In this document: positions 1 through 7,943 of the stretch, piece after piece
Layout: each line of letters begins with the position of its first letter
Numbering within the stretch: the first letter of the stretch is position 1
Assembly: GCA_050174775.1 (NCBI GenBank)
Contig: JBFXJP010000001.1
Coordinates: forward strand, 496,001 to 560,000
DNA length: 64,000 nt
Direction of reading: 5' to 3'
Origin: CAYPGJ01 sp050174775
GTDB taxonomy: Bacteria; Planctomycetota; Phycisphaerae; Phycisphaerales; UBA1924
Made by a program: the position numbers and the translations under genes
The notes under the pieces: model-generated
What the model was told of the DNA's origin: nothing
Seen by the model: only the letters and a program-made list of their open reading frames with translations
Database searches by the model: none

Positions 1-53
1 GTGGCCGCATGATCCGCATAGATACGACGATTCGACCGCTGCATCGCGCTCAT
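1..53 (-). CDS. Cysteine desulfurase (NifS/IscS type), N-terminal fragment cut by the window edge
   Basis: Only the first 17 codons lie inside the window. The ATG at 53 (minus strand) is preceded by a purine-rich GGAGTAGG ribosome binding site. The readable peptide is MSAMQRSNRRIYADHAA, followed by the first two bases of a Thr codon. The IYxDHAAT signature close to the N-terminus is characteristic of class V aminotransferase-fold cysteine desulfurases, which take sulfur from cysteine for Fe-S cluster and thio-cofactor assembly. It is divergent from the protease gene at 273, so the 219-bp gap between them should hold promoters for both. The call rests on a short stretch. Other class V aminotransferases with the same opening motif, such as a selenocysteine lyase-like enzyme, cannot be excluded. 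Confidence 0.6.
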   Translation of the reverse strand, partial: MSAMQRSNRRIYADHAA

Positions 54-272
54 CCTACTCCCCCCAGCCCACGCAACTCGCGCATTCCCCGCCCGGTAAC
101 CGAACACGTCCGCGCAGCCCGTCCAGCCGCACCAGCGCAGCAACCCTCCGCTTTAGCCCTCCAAGCCCCTCGGCCGATCCTCAATCACCGCATCGACATC
201 GCCCGGAACGACCACTCGCTCCGCGCATCGAACCCGACGGCGGGACACGCCCGCCCTTCATAGGATGTTCGC

Positions 273-2546
273 ATGACCACACGTTCCGCGGCCGTACTCC
301 CCCGCTCTCTCGCCTTCCGCTGCATCACCGCTCTCGCCGCCCTGACCGCGTTCTGGACCCCGGCCCACGCCGACGAACCGCCCCTCACCGTGGCGGACTG
401 GTCCCGGATGATCTGGAAGGACGCCCAATCCGGGGACGCCTCCGGCGTCCAGGCCCTCCTCCAGCGCATCCCGCTCGAGCACGAGGACGCCTCACTCCGA
501 GAGATCCGCGCCCTCGCTGACCGCTTCTCCACGCACGCCACCGAGCGCGCCGCCTCACGCGTCGCGCGCGTCGAAGAGCTCCGCGCCGAACTCGCCAAGC
601 ACGTCGAAGCCGGCGAGATGCTCAAAGCCCTCGGCTCCGCCATCGAGTGGTACGCCGTGGCCGACGACAAGCTCGCCGTCCTCTCCGACGAAGCCGTTCG
701 ATCCCTCACCGCCGAGGCCGACGCCAAGGCCCGCGAGCACGAAGCCGCCCGCCGCTGGCTCGACGCGCAGGCCATCTTCTTCCGTCTCAGCATCCTCTAC
801 GAAGACCAGTCCATCGGCTCCGGTGAATTCGCCACGCTCGCCCGCCGCCTCAAGGACGACGCGCGCCGCGTCGGCGACCGCATCACCCTCCTCTCCATGT
901 TCGTCCCCAAGCGCCTCCACGAGCTCCGCAACGAGCAGCTCGTCGCACAGGGAGAGGACCCCCTCCCCGCATACAACGACCTGGCCGCCGACTGGCGCGA
1001 GAAGGTCGCAGGCATCGATCAGTACATGCTCCGTCGCGCCATCCTCCGCGCGCACGCCTCCCACGTCGATCGCGTTCCGCTCTCCAAGCTCATCACCGGC
1101 GGCCTCCGCGCCGTCCGCGTCTTCGCCACCACCCCCGACCTCGTCGACGCTTTCCCCTCCTTCAAGGATGAGGGCACGCGCAACGCGTTCATCAAGGAGG
1201 TCGACGCCCGCCTCGCGGCCGTCGATGCGCTCGCCGGCAAGGACGCCGACTCCTTCGACCTCACCAAGTCCATCATGGCCCTCCTCGACGCCAACGACGC
1301 GGGCCTGAAGATCCCCTCCGAAGCGATCCTCCGCACCTTCGGCGACGGCGCCGTGGCCGAACTCGACGAGTTCTCCTCCGTCATCTGGCCCGACGAGATG
1401 AACCGCTTCCGGCGCATGACCGAGGGCCGCTTCCAGGGCGTCGGCATCCAGATCACCCTCGACGACGGCCGCAACCTCAAGGTCGTCACCCCCCTCGAAG
1501 GCACGCCCGCGCAACGCGCCGGCATCAAGCCGGGCGACCTCATCCGCAAAGTCGACGGCCACGACACGCTCGGCCTCTCACTCTTGCAGGCGGTCGACCG
1601 CATCACCGGCGAGGGCGGCACCACCGTCACCCTCTCCGTCGAGCGCGAAGGCGCCGAGGGACTCATCGACTTCAACCTCACCCGCACCGACATCCCCATC
1701 TACACCGTCAAGGGCTGGAAGCGCAACGGCGTCCACGAGTCCGACTGGGACTGGTTCGTCGATCCCGACAGCCGCATCGGCTACGTCCGCCTCACCCAGT
1801 TCACCGACGACACCACCGCGCACTTCGACGAGGCCGTCCGCCAGATGCGCGAGAAGGGCCTCAACGCGCTCGTCCTCGATCTCCGCTTCAACCCCGGCGG
1901 GCTGCTCTCCCAGTCCGTCTCCATGTCCAACCGATTCATCGACGAGGGCGTCATCGTCACCCAGCACGACGCCAACGGTGAACTCATGGACATCCAGCGC
2001 GCACGGCGCGGCGCCGCGTCCCTGGCCGACATCCCCGTCGCGGTCCTCATCAACGAGGGCTCCGCCTCAGCCTCCGAGATCGTCTCCGGCGCCATCCAGG
2101 ACTACGCCCGTGACGGCGTCCTCGACGCCGTCCTCGTCGGCGCACGCTCCTTCGGCAAGGGCTCGGTCCAGAACATCTACGACCTGGGACGCAGCAAGGC
2201 GCTTTTCAAGGTCACCGAGCGCTACTACCACCTGCCCAAAGGCCGCCTGATCCATCGTCGAGACGGCGCCACCGAGTGGGGCGTCCAGCCCGACTACGCG
2301 GTCGACGTCCTGCCCAAGCAGGTCGGGGATGCCCTCGAGCTCCGCCAAGACGCCGACCTCCTCGAGCTCGATCAGCAGGGCAACGTCACCAACGACGCCA
2401 CCCGCCCCGACCCGACCCGCCTGCTCACCGAAGGGCTCGATCCGCAGCTCGAAGCCGCGGTCCTCCTGCTCAAGAGCCAGGTCGTCGCGCGGACGGCGGG
2501 GCATGCGATGCTCCCGCCCGCGGTCGCACCGGTCGGGGGCATGTGA
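273..2546 (+). CDS. C-terminal processing protease (S41 family, PDZ domain)
   Basis: Periplasmic serine protease of the CtpA/Tsp family, which trims or degrades envelope proteins from their C-termini. The 757-residue product starts with a Sec signal peptide (hydrophobic stretch at about 13-33, ending AHA-D). A long helical N-terminal region follows, as in Tsp. The PDZ domain covers about 387-465 (GVGIQI, then GIKPGDLI) and the S41 catalytic domain about 500-680. The catalytic pair is visible as Ser599 in GSASASEI and Lys629 in FGKGSVQ, spaced as in the family. The C-terminal tail (about 690-757) resembles no known domain. The ATG at 273 is the only start that keeps the signal peptide, and AGGA lies about 7 nt upstream. 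It is transcribed away from the cysteine desulfurase fragment and followed after 46 nt by a small unrelated gene. Confidence 0.9.
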   Translation: MTTRSAAVLPRSLAFRCITALAALTAFWTPAHADEPPLTVADWSRMIWKDAQSGDASGVQALLQRIPLEHEDASLREIRALADRFSTHATERAASRVARVEELRAELAKHVEAGEMLKALGSAIEWYAVADDKLAVLSDEAVRSLTAEADAKAREHEAARRWLDAQAIFFRLSILYEDQSIGSGEFATLARRLKDDARRVGDRITLLSMFVPKRLHELRNEQLVAQGEDPLPAYNDLAADWREKVAGIDQYMLRRAILRAHASHVDRVPLSKLITGGLRAVRVFATTPDLVDAFPSFKDEGTRNAFIKEVDARLAAVDALAGKDADSFDLTKSIMALLDANDAGLKIPSEAILRTFGDGAVAELDEFSSVIWPDEMNRFRRMTEGRFQGVGIQITLDDGRNLKVVTPLEGTPAQRAGIKPGDLIRKVDGHDTLGLSLLQAVDRITGEGGTTVTLSVEREGAEGLIDFNLTRTDIPIYTVKGWKRNGVHESDWDWFVDPDSRIGYVRLTQFTDDTTAHFDEAVRQMREKGLNALVLDLRFNPGGLLSQSVSMSNRFIDEGVIVTQHDANGELMDIQRARRGAASLADIPVAVLINEGSASASEIVSGAIQDYARDGVLDAVLVGARSFGKGSVQNIYDLGRSKALFKVTERYYHLPKGRLIHRRDGATEWGVQPDYAVDVLPKQVGDALELRQDADLLELDQQGNVTNDATRPDPTRLLTEGLDPQLEAAVLLLKSQVVARTAGHAMLPPAVAPVGGM

Positions 2547-2592
2547 TCGGGGTTTGCAGCCGCGCACGCCCACTTGCCGATGGCAGGGGGGC

Positions 2593-3210
2593 ATGCGCCT
2601 GGATGCTTCCGAGAAGGCACTGATCATCGACGACGGCGGGCTCACCGCCCTCCTCGCCACCCTGCTCGCCCCCGATCCGGGTCGCGTCGTCCTCTGGACG
2701 CCCCCTATGGACGGGGCCAAGGTAGAGGAGACCTTTGCGCTGGTGCGCCGGAGAGGGGAAACGCTCGGGTGCGAGACGGCGGAATGCGGGGGGCGTGCGG
2801 ACAACCCGGGAGGGCGGTTCCACGTGGCCCGGATGCTGCTGTCGGCCTGCGAGGTGGCCCTGAAGGCCCGCTGCGGGGTTGTGGTGTGGCCGGCGAATCG
2901 GGGGGACCGGGTGGATGACATGGCGGCAATGGCCGACCGGGCGAGGCTGGTGGGGTTCCTGGCGGACCTGGAGACGAGCGGGGCGGGGCCACGTCTGGAG
3001 ACCCCGTTCCTGGACATGACCGACGCGCAAGTGCTGATGCTTGCGGAGGATGCGGACGCCCCGAGCGGGGAGGGGTGGCTGACGGACGAGGAGGCGGCGC
3101 GCTGGGCTGAGGCGGCTAAGGCCCCGCGGCCCGTTGAATCGGCCCGGGGTCGGGGGTACGGGTTTGCGGGGCTGGCGAGGCGGCTCCGAGCGGGTCTGGG
3201 CGGGGCCTAG
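2593..3210 (+). CDS. Hypothetical protein, possibly a degenerate QueC-like PP-loop protein
   Basis: The product has 205 residues and no signal peptide or membrane segment. Its overall pattern weakly recalls 7-cyano-7-deazaguanine synthase (QueC). An N-terminal ALIIDDGGLTALLA stands where QueC has its SGGLDS ATP loop. A later ETPFLDMTDAQVLMLAED resembles the QueC TP-(L/I)-x-L-(S/T)-x-A-E-(I/V) segment. The SGGxDS motif itself is absent, and so is the C-terminal cluster of zinc-binding cysteines, so preQ0 synthase activity is unlikely. Function is unknown. The ATG at 2593 was chosen because the reading frame before it is the antisense-like continuation of another frame. A purine run (GCAGGGGGG) lies just upstream. 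It sits between the protease gene and rplU, with 86 bp before rplU. Confidence 0.45.
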   Translation: MRLDASEKALIIDDGGLTALLATLLAPDPGRVVLWTPPMDGAKVEETFALVRRRGETLGCETAECGGRADNPGGRFHVARMLLSACEVALKARCGVVVWPANRGDRVDDMAAMADRARLVGFLADLETSGAGPRLETPFLDMTDAQVLMLAEDADAPSGEGWLTDEEAARWAEAAKAPRPVESARGRGYGFAGLARRLRAGLGGA

Positions 3211-3238
3211 TTGCCGAGGGCGGGGGTGTTGCTACACT
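3211..3238 (+). promoter_or_regulatory. Probable sigma-70 promoter of rplU
   Basis: A TTGCCG -35-like hexamer (3211-3216) and a TACACT -10-like hexamer (3233-3238) are separated by 16 bp, about 58 bp upstream of the L21 start. It is immediately downstream of the preceding stop codon. This is a match by eye to consensus only. Confidence 0.5.
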
Positions 3239-3296
3239 CTCCGACCCATTTCTGACACGGCAAACCGGGGTTTTGAAGGCGAAAGGCGGACGGTCG

Positions 3297-3620
3297 ATGT
3301 ACGCGATCATCGAGGACGGCGGCGGACAGATCATGGTTCGTGAGGGCGCGGTGATCGAGGTTGATCTGCGCGAGCTGGCGGATGACGCGACGACGGTGAC
3401 GTTCGATCGCGTGCTGATGGTGTCGCCTGAGGAGGGGAAGGCCGGGAAGGTCGGCTCTCCGTATCTCGCTGGCGCGAAGGTGGTTGCGGACATCGTCGAG
3501 CGCGAGGTCAAGGGCGAGAAGATCGACATCGTGAAGTACAAGCGTCGCAAGAACTCGAAGCGCAAGCAGGGTCACCGTCAGCGTTTCATGACGGTCAAAG
3601 TGACGTCGATCGCCGGTTAA
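3297..3620 (+). CDS. rplU: 50S ribosomal protein L21
   Basis: Large-subunit ribosomal protein that binds 23S rRNA. The 107-residue product begins MYAIIEDGGGQIMV, the family's typical opening, and contains the conserved later segments VAxIVE and YKRRKNSKRKQGHRQ. Length is normal (about 100-105). The reading frame extends upstream, but the family start is the ATG at 3297, with an AGGCGGA ribosome binding site just before it. In most bacteria rplU is followed by rpmA (L27) and often obg. Here it is followed by a terminator-like hairpin and then by lptD on the opposite strand, so rpmA must lie elsewhere in the genome. Confidence 0.95.
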   Translation: MYAIIEDGGGQIMVREGAVIEVDLRELADDATTVTFDRVLMVSPEEGKAGKVGSPYLAGAKVVADIVEREVKGEKIDIVKYKRRKNSKRKQGHRQRFMTVKVTSIAG

Positions 3621-3679
3621 CAACAATTGGCCGAGAGGGTGTTGTTGCGGGCGTGATGCGCACGATCGGTGGCGGTATC

Positions 3680-3713
3680 GCGCGCGCATTTCGCGTTGCG
3701 CGCGCATGTTTTT
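3680..3713 (+). terminator. Rho-independent terminator downstream of rplU
   Basis: An 8-bp GCGCGCGC stem (3680-3687 with 3698-3705) encloses a 10-nt loop and is followed by ATGTTTTTG. A very GC-rich stem plus a T5 run fits an intrinsic terminator for the plus-strand rplU transcript. The lptD side lacks a matching T run. Confidence 0.6.
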
Positions 3714-3746
3714 GTCGCTGCGCGCACGGGACGCGTCGGTCCTGGA

Positions 3747-6700
3747 TCAGCGCCTGAAGGTGGGCTCGAATCGCCGGAAGGTGGAGGGTCGGGCGTCGAG
3801 GGGCTGGTCGTTGAGTCGCTCGGCGTCGAGTGTGGTGGAGAGGAAGCGTCGGCGCTCGCGCGGGCCGAGGCCGTGGGGACGGAAGGAGACGGAGAAGGCG
3901 AGGTCGTCGGTGATGTTGTCGTGCGCGACGGCGAACTCGAGTGAGGCCTGCGGGAGACGACGCTCGAGCTGGACGACGACGGACTGGAGGTCGCCCTGGT
4001 CGAGGTCGAAGGTTGCGGCCGCGAGGACGGCGTAGCGGCGCGAGAGCTCGTACTTGACGCCGGTGTCGAGGAGGAGGGTGTTGCGCGCGTCGATGTAGCG
4101 TGACTCGGCGAAGGAGGTGAAGCCTGAGCCGTGGTCGATGGAGGCGCCGCCGGTTGCGTAGGCCAGGTGTGACTGCTCGAAGTCCCAGACGGCTCTGGAG
4201 GAGAGCGCGACCGTGTCGGTGAGCTGGAGGACGGCGTCGTTCTCGATGAAGTTGCCGAACTGGGAGAGCTCGGGGCGGGACTCGACCCAGCGCCGGATGG
4301 GCGACTCACGGTTGACGGAGTCGTCGGACCAGACGACGTCGGTGCGGAGCCGGAGCCAGTCGACGGCGTAGCGGTCCTCGGGCGGGCCTCGGAACGTCTG
4401 CCAGGTGTTGGTGACGCCGGCGCGGACGGCTGAGCCAGTGGCGAGGGAGTCGGTGAGGAAGTCGTAGGTGGGGATGGTTGATTCGTCGCGGGTGGACTCG
4501 CCGTGCCAGAGTGTGACGGAGGGCTCGACGATGTGTCGGATGCGGTGGAGGTCGAAGAGTCGGGAGTCGACGGAATCGTCGATGCGTTCGAAGGAGGTTC
4601 CGATGCGGAGGCCGCCGGCTGCGAAGGCGCGCCAGGCGTCCTCGTCGGAGCCTGCGAAGGCGTCGAAGTCGTCGTCCCATGCCGTGAAGCGTCCGACGAC
4701 GAAGGGGGTGATGGAGATCTGCTCGACGTCGAGGGAGGCGGAGATCTCGTGCCTTGTGTCGGCGCGGAGGATGGCGTCCTCGGTGAGTCCGGCGGCGCGG
4801 AGGCGGTCTGCCAGGGAGTCGGTGGGGAGGAGGCCGAAGCCGGCCATGGAGCGGGCGGGCGTGTCGAAGCCGAATTCGTTCAGACGGGGTTCGTTGAAGT
4901 TGGCTTCGATGCGCGAGACGGAGTTCTCGGTGTTGTAGTTGACGAGTCCGTCGAAGAGCGAGTCGGAGGTGCGGACGTATCGGAGCTCGGGGAGGCGCTG
5001 TGTGTTGAAGCCCTGCGACTGGAGGAGCCACTCGTTGGGCGTGAAGTCGTTGAAGGAGCCGCGGGCCTCGAAGGAGAGGAGTGATTCGTCGTCGCGGTGC
5101 GCGAGGTAGATGGAGGAGATGAATTCGCGGCGTGACTCGGCGAGCCCCGGGAAGAAGGCGTCGACGAACGCTGGGTCGGAGACGTAGGAGCCTTCGGCCG
5201 CGAGCCTCCAGTTGTCGTCGATGCGCCACTGGTGCTCGATCGCGATGAGGCCGCGGAGTTCGTTGTCCTGGTCGAGTTCGGCGCCTGAGGTGAGGTCGTC
5301 GGTTCCGTTGTCGTAGATGAGGTAGCCGAATGCGGCGCCCTTGTGGTTGTCGCGGGCCCAGTCGGCGTCGACGCCCACGGCGGGGCCTTTGGAGAGGTAG
5401 GCGTCGATGAGGAGGTCGACGTTGACGCCCTCGATCTGCTCGAGGCCGAAGAGGGAGAAGGCGTCCCAGGTGGTTTTGATGACGGGCCTGTTGTCGCGCG
5501 CGCCGACGGAGATGGCCTGCAGCGCGGGACGGTTGAGATTGCCGCGGTAGGGGGGGAGGGGGAGGATGGGCGTGCGGCCGAAGTTCGCGGTGACGCCTTG
5601 CGCGTCGATGGCGAAGTCGTCGCCGCCGGCGAAGTCGGAGGGGTCATCGACTCGGCGCGGCGTGCGTGTGATGGTGACGGAGGTGGCGCCGAGGGCGAGG
5701 TGGGGATCGAAGAAGGCGCTGTTGGCGATGATGACGTTGTTGGCGGTCCACTGTCGGAGTGATTCCTGCCGGATGGCGTCGGCGCGGAGGTAGAGCGGCA
5801 TGGAGCGGAGCGTGTCGTAGGTCCAGAAGACGGCGTCGAGGAGGAGGGCGCGCTGCGTGGAGGGGTCGTAGAACATCCTGTTGCCGCGGAGGGTGAAGCG
5901 GCCGTCGGTGGCGATGACGGCGCCTTCGAGATAGACGCCGCGGACGCTTGCCGCGTCGAGGCGCGGTGAGGCCTGTGGGTTGTCGATTTTGACGGGGTCG
6001 AAGAAGGCGACGGCGCGCTGTGCCGAGAGGGTGAGCGTGCGTCCGGTGGCGGGCTCGGTGTAGGCGACGTTGACGCCGCCGGTGAAGGCGATGGCGTGCT
6101 CGTCGTCGCCCGGGATGAAGGTGATGTTCTCGGAGTGGAATGAGACGATGCCCGAGGTTGGGATGCGCGGGGGGGTGTAGGTGGCGGGCGGGAGGCTGGG
6201 GTCTTGTGGTGGGGGGGCGGGGATGTCGGCGCGGGTGGTGGCGCGCGGGCGGATGGTTGGGCCGGGCGTGACTGCCGGGGCCGAGGGGAGTTCGCCGGTG
6301 GCCAGCGCGGGCTCCTGGGGCTGGGTGAGTGGGATGGAGGGCTGGGCTTCGCCCCGGACGCGCGGCTGGCGCGGTGGTGGTGGTGGGGCAGGGGGATAGA
6401 TGAGGTCGGTGATGAGGCGCGCGAAGCGTGCCTCGGCGTCGGGGAGGAAGGGGTCGGAAGGGCGCCCGCGGAAGAGACGGTCGGATTTGAGGTCGACCTC
6501 GCCGGTGACGACTGCTGTAACGAGAAGGCGGTCGGAGGCGACGGCTATACCTGCGGCGGCGCCGGAGTCGCGGACGTTCTCGAAGTAGACGGCGATCTGG
6601 GTGAGGTTGCGGGCGCCGTCGTCGGAGGTGAAGGGCTGTATCCAGAAGACGGCGCGGTCGGCCGTGAAGCGGTATCCGGCGAGATCGACGCGGACGTCGG

Positions 6701-6977
6701 TGTCGAGGAAGAGTCGGTGTGTGTCGCCGTCGGTCCAGGCGTGTGCGGCGACGGCGCGGAGGGTTGCGTCGCCTTGGCGCGGCTCGGTGGCGAAGCGGAG
6801 GTCGGAGAAGGTCTTGCCGCTGAAGGCCGAGGTGCTTGGTGAGCGCGTGCTCTGCGCGAGTGAAGCGGCTTGGAGGAGGGAGGGGGAGAGGAGTGAGGCG
6901 GCGAGTGCGCAGGCACGGAGGAGGGCGCGGGGGGTATCCGGGTAGTGCGCGCGTCGGACTCGCTTGGATGGAGTCAT
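3747..6977 (-). CDS. lptD: LPS-assembly protein LptD (OstA/Imp family)
   Basis: Outer-membrane translocon that inserts lipopolysaccharide into the outer leaflet. The 1,076-residue product has an N-terminal signal peptide (hydrophobic core about 19-40, with arginines before it). Two OstA-like beta-jellyroll regions follow, at about 60-200 and 290-470, separated by a proline-rich linker (about 205-275). A long C-terminal region of alternating hydrophobic, aromatic and polar residues fits a beta-barrel. Repeated D/N-rich turns and a tail rich in Arg and Phe are consistent with a barrel. It is somewhat longer than E. coli LptD (about 780), mainly from the duplicated N-terminal domain and linker. 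The four cysteines typical of proteobacterial LptD are not evident. Transcription is convergent with rplU. Kdo-synthesis and LptC/LptA-like genes occur at 38.3 and 55-59 kb. Confidence 0.8.
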   Translation of the reverse strand: MTPSKRVRRAHYPDTPRALLRACALAASLLSPSLLQAASLAQSTRSPSTSAFSGKTFSDLRFATEPRQGDATLRAVAAHAWTDGDTHRLFLDTDVRVDLAGYRFTADRAVFWIQPFTSDDGARNLTQIAVYFENVRDSGAAAGIAVASDRLLVTAVVTGEVDLKSDRLFRGRPSDPFLPDAEARFARLITDLIYPPAPPPPPRQPRVRGEAQPSIPLTQPQEPALATGELPSAPAVTPGPTIRPRATTRADIPAPPPQDPSLPPATYTPPRIPTSGIVSFHSENITFIPGDDEHAIAFTGGVNVAYTEPATGRTLTLSAQRAVAFFDPVKIDNPQASPRLDAASVRGVYLEGAVIATDGRFTLRGNRMFYDPSTQRALLLDAVFWTYDTLRSMPLYLRADAIRQESLRQWTANNVIIANSAFFDPHLALGATSVTITRTPRRVDDPSDFAGGDDFAIDAQGVTANFGRTPILPLPPYRGNLNRPALQAISVGARDNRPVIKTTWDAFSLFGLEQIEGVNVDLLIDAYLSKGPAVGVDADWARDNHKGAAFGYLIYDNGTDDLTSGAELDQDNELRGLIAIEHQWRIDDNWRLAAEGSYVSDPAFVDAFFPGLAESRREFISSIYLAHRDDESLLSFEARGSFNDFTPNEWLLQSQGFNTQRLPELRYVRTSDSLFDGLVNYNTENSVSRIEANFNEPRLNEFGFDTPARSMAGFGLLPTDSLADRLRAAGLTEDAILRADTRHEISASLDVEQISITPFVVGRFTAWDDDFDAFAGSDEDAWRAFAAGGLRIGTSFERIDDSVDSRLFDLHRIRHIVEPSVTLWHGESTRDESTIPTYDFLTDSLATGSAVRAGVTNTWQTFRGPPEDRYAVDWLRLRTDVVWSDDSVNRESPIRRWVESRPELSQFGNFIENDAVLQLTDTVALSSRAVWDFEQSHLAYATGGASIDHGSGFTSFAESRYIDARNTLLLDTGVKYELSRRYAVLAAATFDLDQGDLQSVVVQLERRLPQASLEFAVAHDNITDDLAFSVSFRPHGLGPRERRRFLSTTLDAERLNDQPLDARPSTFRRFEPTFRR

Positions 6978-7130
6978 GCGAGCATCGGCCTCGTGTCGCG
7001 TTGCGTCACGGGGTCGGATGCTACGGGGGTGGGTTAGCGATCACAAGTGAGCGCGATCGTTCCAGATCGTGCGGGTGTGGGCGCGCGGTCGGGAGGGAGG
7101 TCGCGGGCCGGTTATGCGCATTTAATCACA

Positions 7131-7189
7131 TATATTTCGTACGGTGTATCGTACATTTCATCGTACACTTCCTATCGTCGGACGATAGG
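7131..7189 (+). promoter_or_regulatory. Operator/promoter region of the toxin-antitoxin operon
   Basis: An AT-rich island with TATATT at 7131-7136 is followed by three exact TCGTAC direct repeats at 7137, 7149 and 7161, that is every 12 bp. A perfect palindrome follows, with 9-bp arms CCTATCGTC (7171-7179) and GACGATAGG (7181-7189) around one base. It ends 27 bp before the antitoxin ATG. Phd/YefM-type antitoxins autorepress through palindromes in this position, so the palindrome and the repeated hexamers are the likely binding sites. Confidence 0.65.
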
Positions 7190-7216
7190 ACGGGGCGGGG
7201 GTACAGGAGGCTCGGC

Positions 7217-7486
7217 ATGGTGGCTGCGACGATCGACATCACGGAGGCGCGCAAGGAGTTCAATCGGCTGGACGAGCGGGTTGGGGAGGAGCGTGTGATC
7301 CATGTGACGCGGCATGGAAAGCCGGTGTTTGCGGTTGTGGACATCGAGTATCTCCAGGCTGTGTTGGAGACGATCGAGATCGTCTCCGACCCGGACTCGT
7401 TTCGTATGTTTCAGGAGGGATTGGAGGACATTCGCGCGGGGCGTGTGCATTCGCACGAGGACGTGAAGCGCGAGCTTGGCCTGTAA
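7217..7486 (+). CDS. Antitoxin, Phd/YefM family
   Basis: This 89-residue protein neutralises the toxin encoded just downstream and is expected to repress its own operon. The N-terminal half carries the family fold: IDITEARKEFNRLDERV, then VIHVTRHGKPVFAVVD and a following helix. The C-terminal half (about 55-89) is the acidic, helical region that normally wraps the toxin. The frame is open further upstream, but the ATG at 7217 has a good CAGGAGG ribosome binding site 6 nt away and matches the family N-terminus. The toxin frame begins within or just after the stop codon, so the two genes are translationally coupled. The promoter region is unusually AT-rich for this chromosome, which suggests acquisition by transfer, though the coding sequence itself is GC-rich. 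Confidence 0.85.
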   Translation: MVAATIDITEARKEFNRLDERVGEERVIHVTRHGKPVFAVVDIEYLQAVLETIEIVSDPDSFRMFQEGLEDIRAGRVHSHEDVKRELGL

Positions 7487-7499
7487 GAAGGGGGTTGGA

Positions 7500-7937
7500 T
7501 TGGGCGAGGCGCGTGTCGTGATCCGGGTGCAATGGACGCGCACGGCGTTGGAGTACCTGCGCGGCTTGCCGAAGAAGGTGCAGGCGGGGTTGCTCGCGAA
7601 GGCGGACGAGTTGCAGTTGGGAGGGGATCCGCGAAAGTCTCACAAGCCGCTCACCGGGCCGCTCGGCGGTCATTACCGCATCACGTACGGTCGGTACCGG
7701 GCCATCTATCGGGTGGATGAGGAGCGCGGGGCGGGTGGGAACGTGGTGGTCACGGTCACGGTGACGTTCGTGGCGTGTGGAACGCGCAGAGAGCACAGTC
7801 GTGACGACGTGTACCGTGTCGCGGAGAAGCTGATCGAGTTGGGGATCATCGACAGCGCTCGGCCTGCGTCGGGGCAGGGGGAACCCTCCGCGAGGCGCGG
7901 GAGCGGCGCGAAGAAGAAGCGTCGACCGAAGCGGTAG
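7500..7937 (+). CDS. Toxin, RelE/ParE superfamily
   Basis: Likely an mRNA interferase or gyrase-type toxin paired with the preceding antitoxin. The RelE/ParE fold is seen in VQWTRTALEYLRGLPKKVQ, then GGHYRITYGRYRAIYRVDE and a beta-strand followed by CGTRREH. The core ends at about residue 110. The remaining 35 residues form an unusual extension with a very basic end (KKKRRPKR). Start choice: TTG at 7500 has AAGAAGGGGG just upstream. TTG 7476 (overlapping the antitoxin) and GTG 7518 are alternatives, and the core domain is intact with any of them. The gene ends 6 nt from the convergent hmgA stop. Which subfamily (RelE or ParE) cannot be settled by eye. Confidence 0.75.
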   Translation: MGEARVVIRVQWTRTALEYLRGLPKKVQAGLLAKADELQLGGDPRKSHKPLTGPLGGHYRITYGRYRAIYRVDEERGAGGNVVVTVTVTFVACGTRREHSRDDVYRVAEKLIELGIIDSARPASGQGEPSARRGSGAKKKRRPKR

Positions 7938-7943
7938 ATCGTC

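Noticed and set aside
9..263. An 84-codon plus-strand frame at the left edge
   Set aside because: It overlaps the divergent start of the cysteine desulfurase fragment, lacks a ribosome binding site and has an Arg/Pro/Ala-rich product without features.
3619..3646. AACAACA...TGTTGTT inverted repeat at the rplU stop
   Set aside because: AT-rich 7-bp stem with a 14-nt loop and no T run. The GC-rich hairpin at 3680 is a better terminator.
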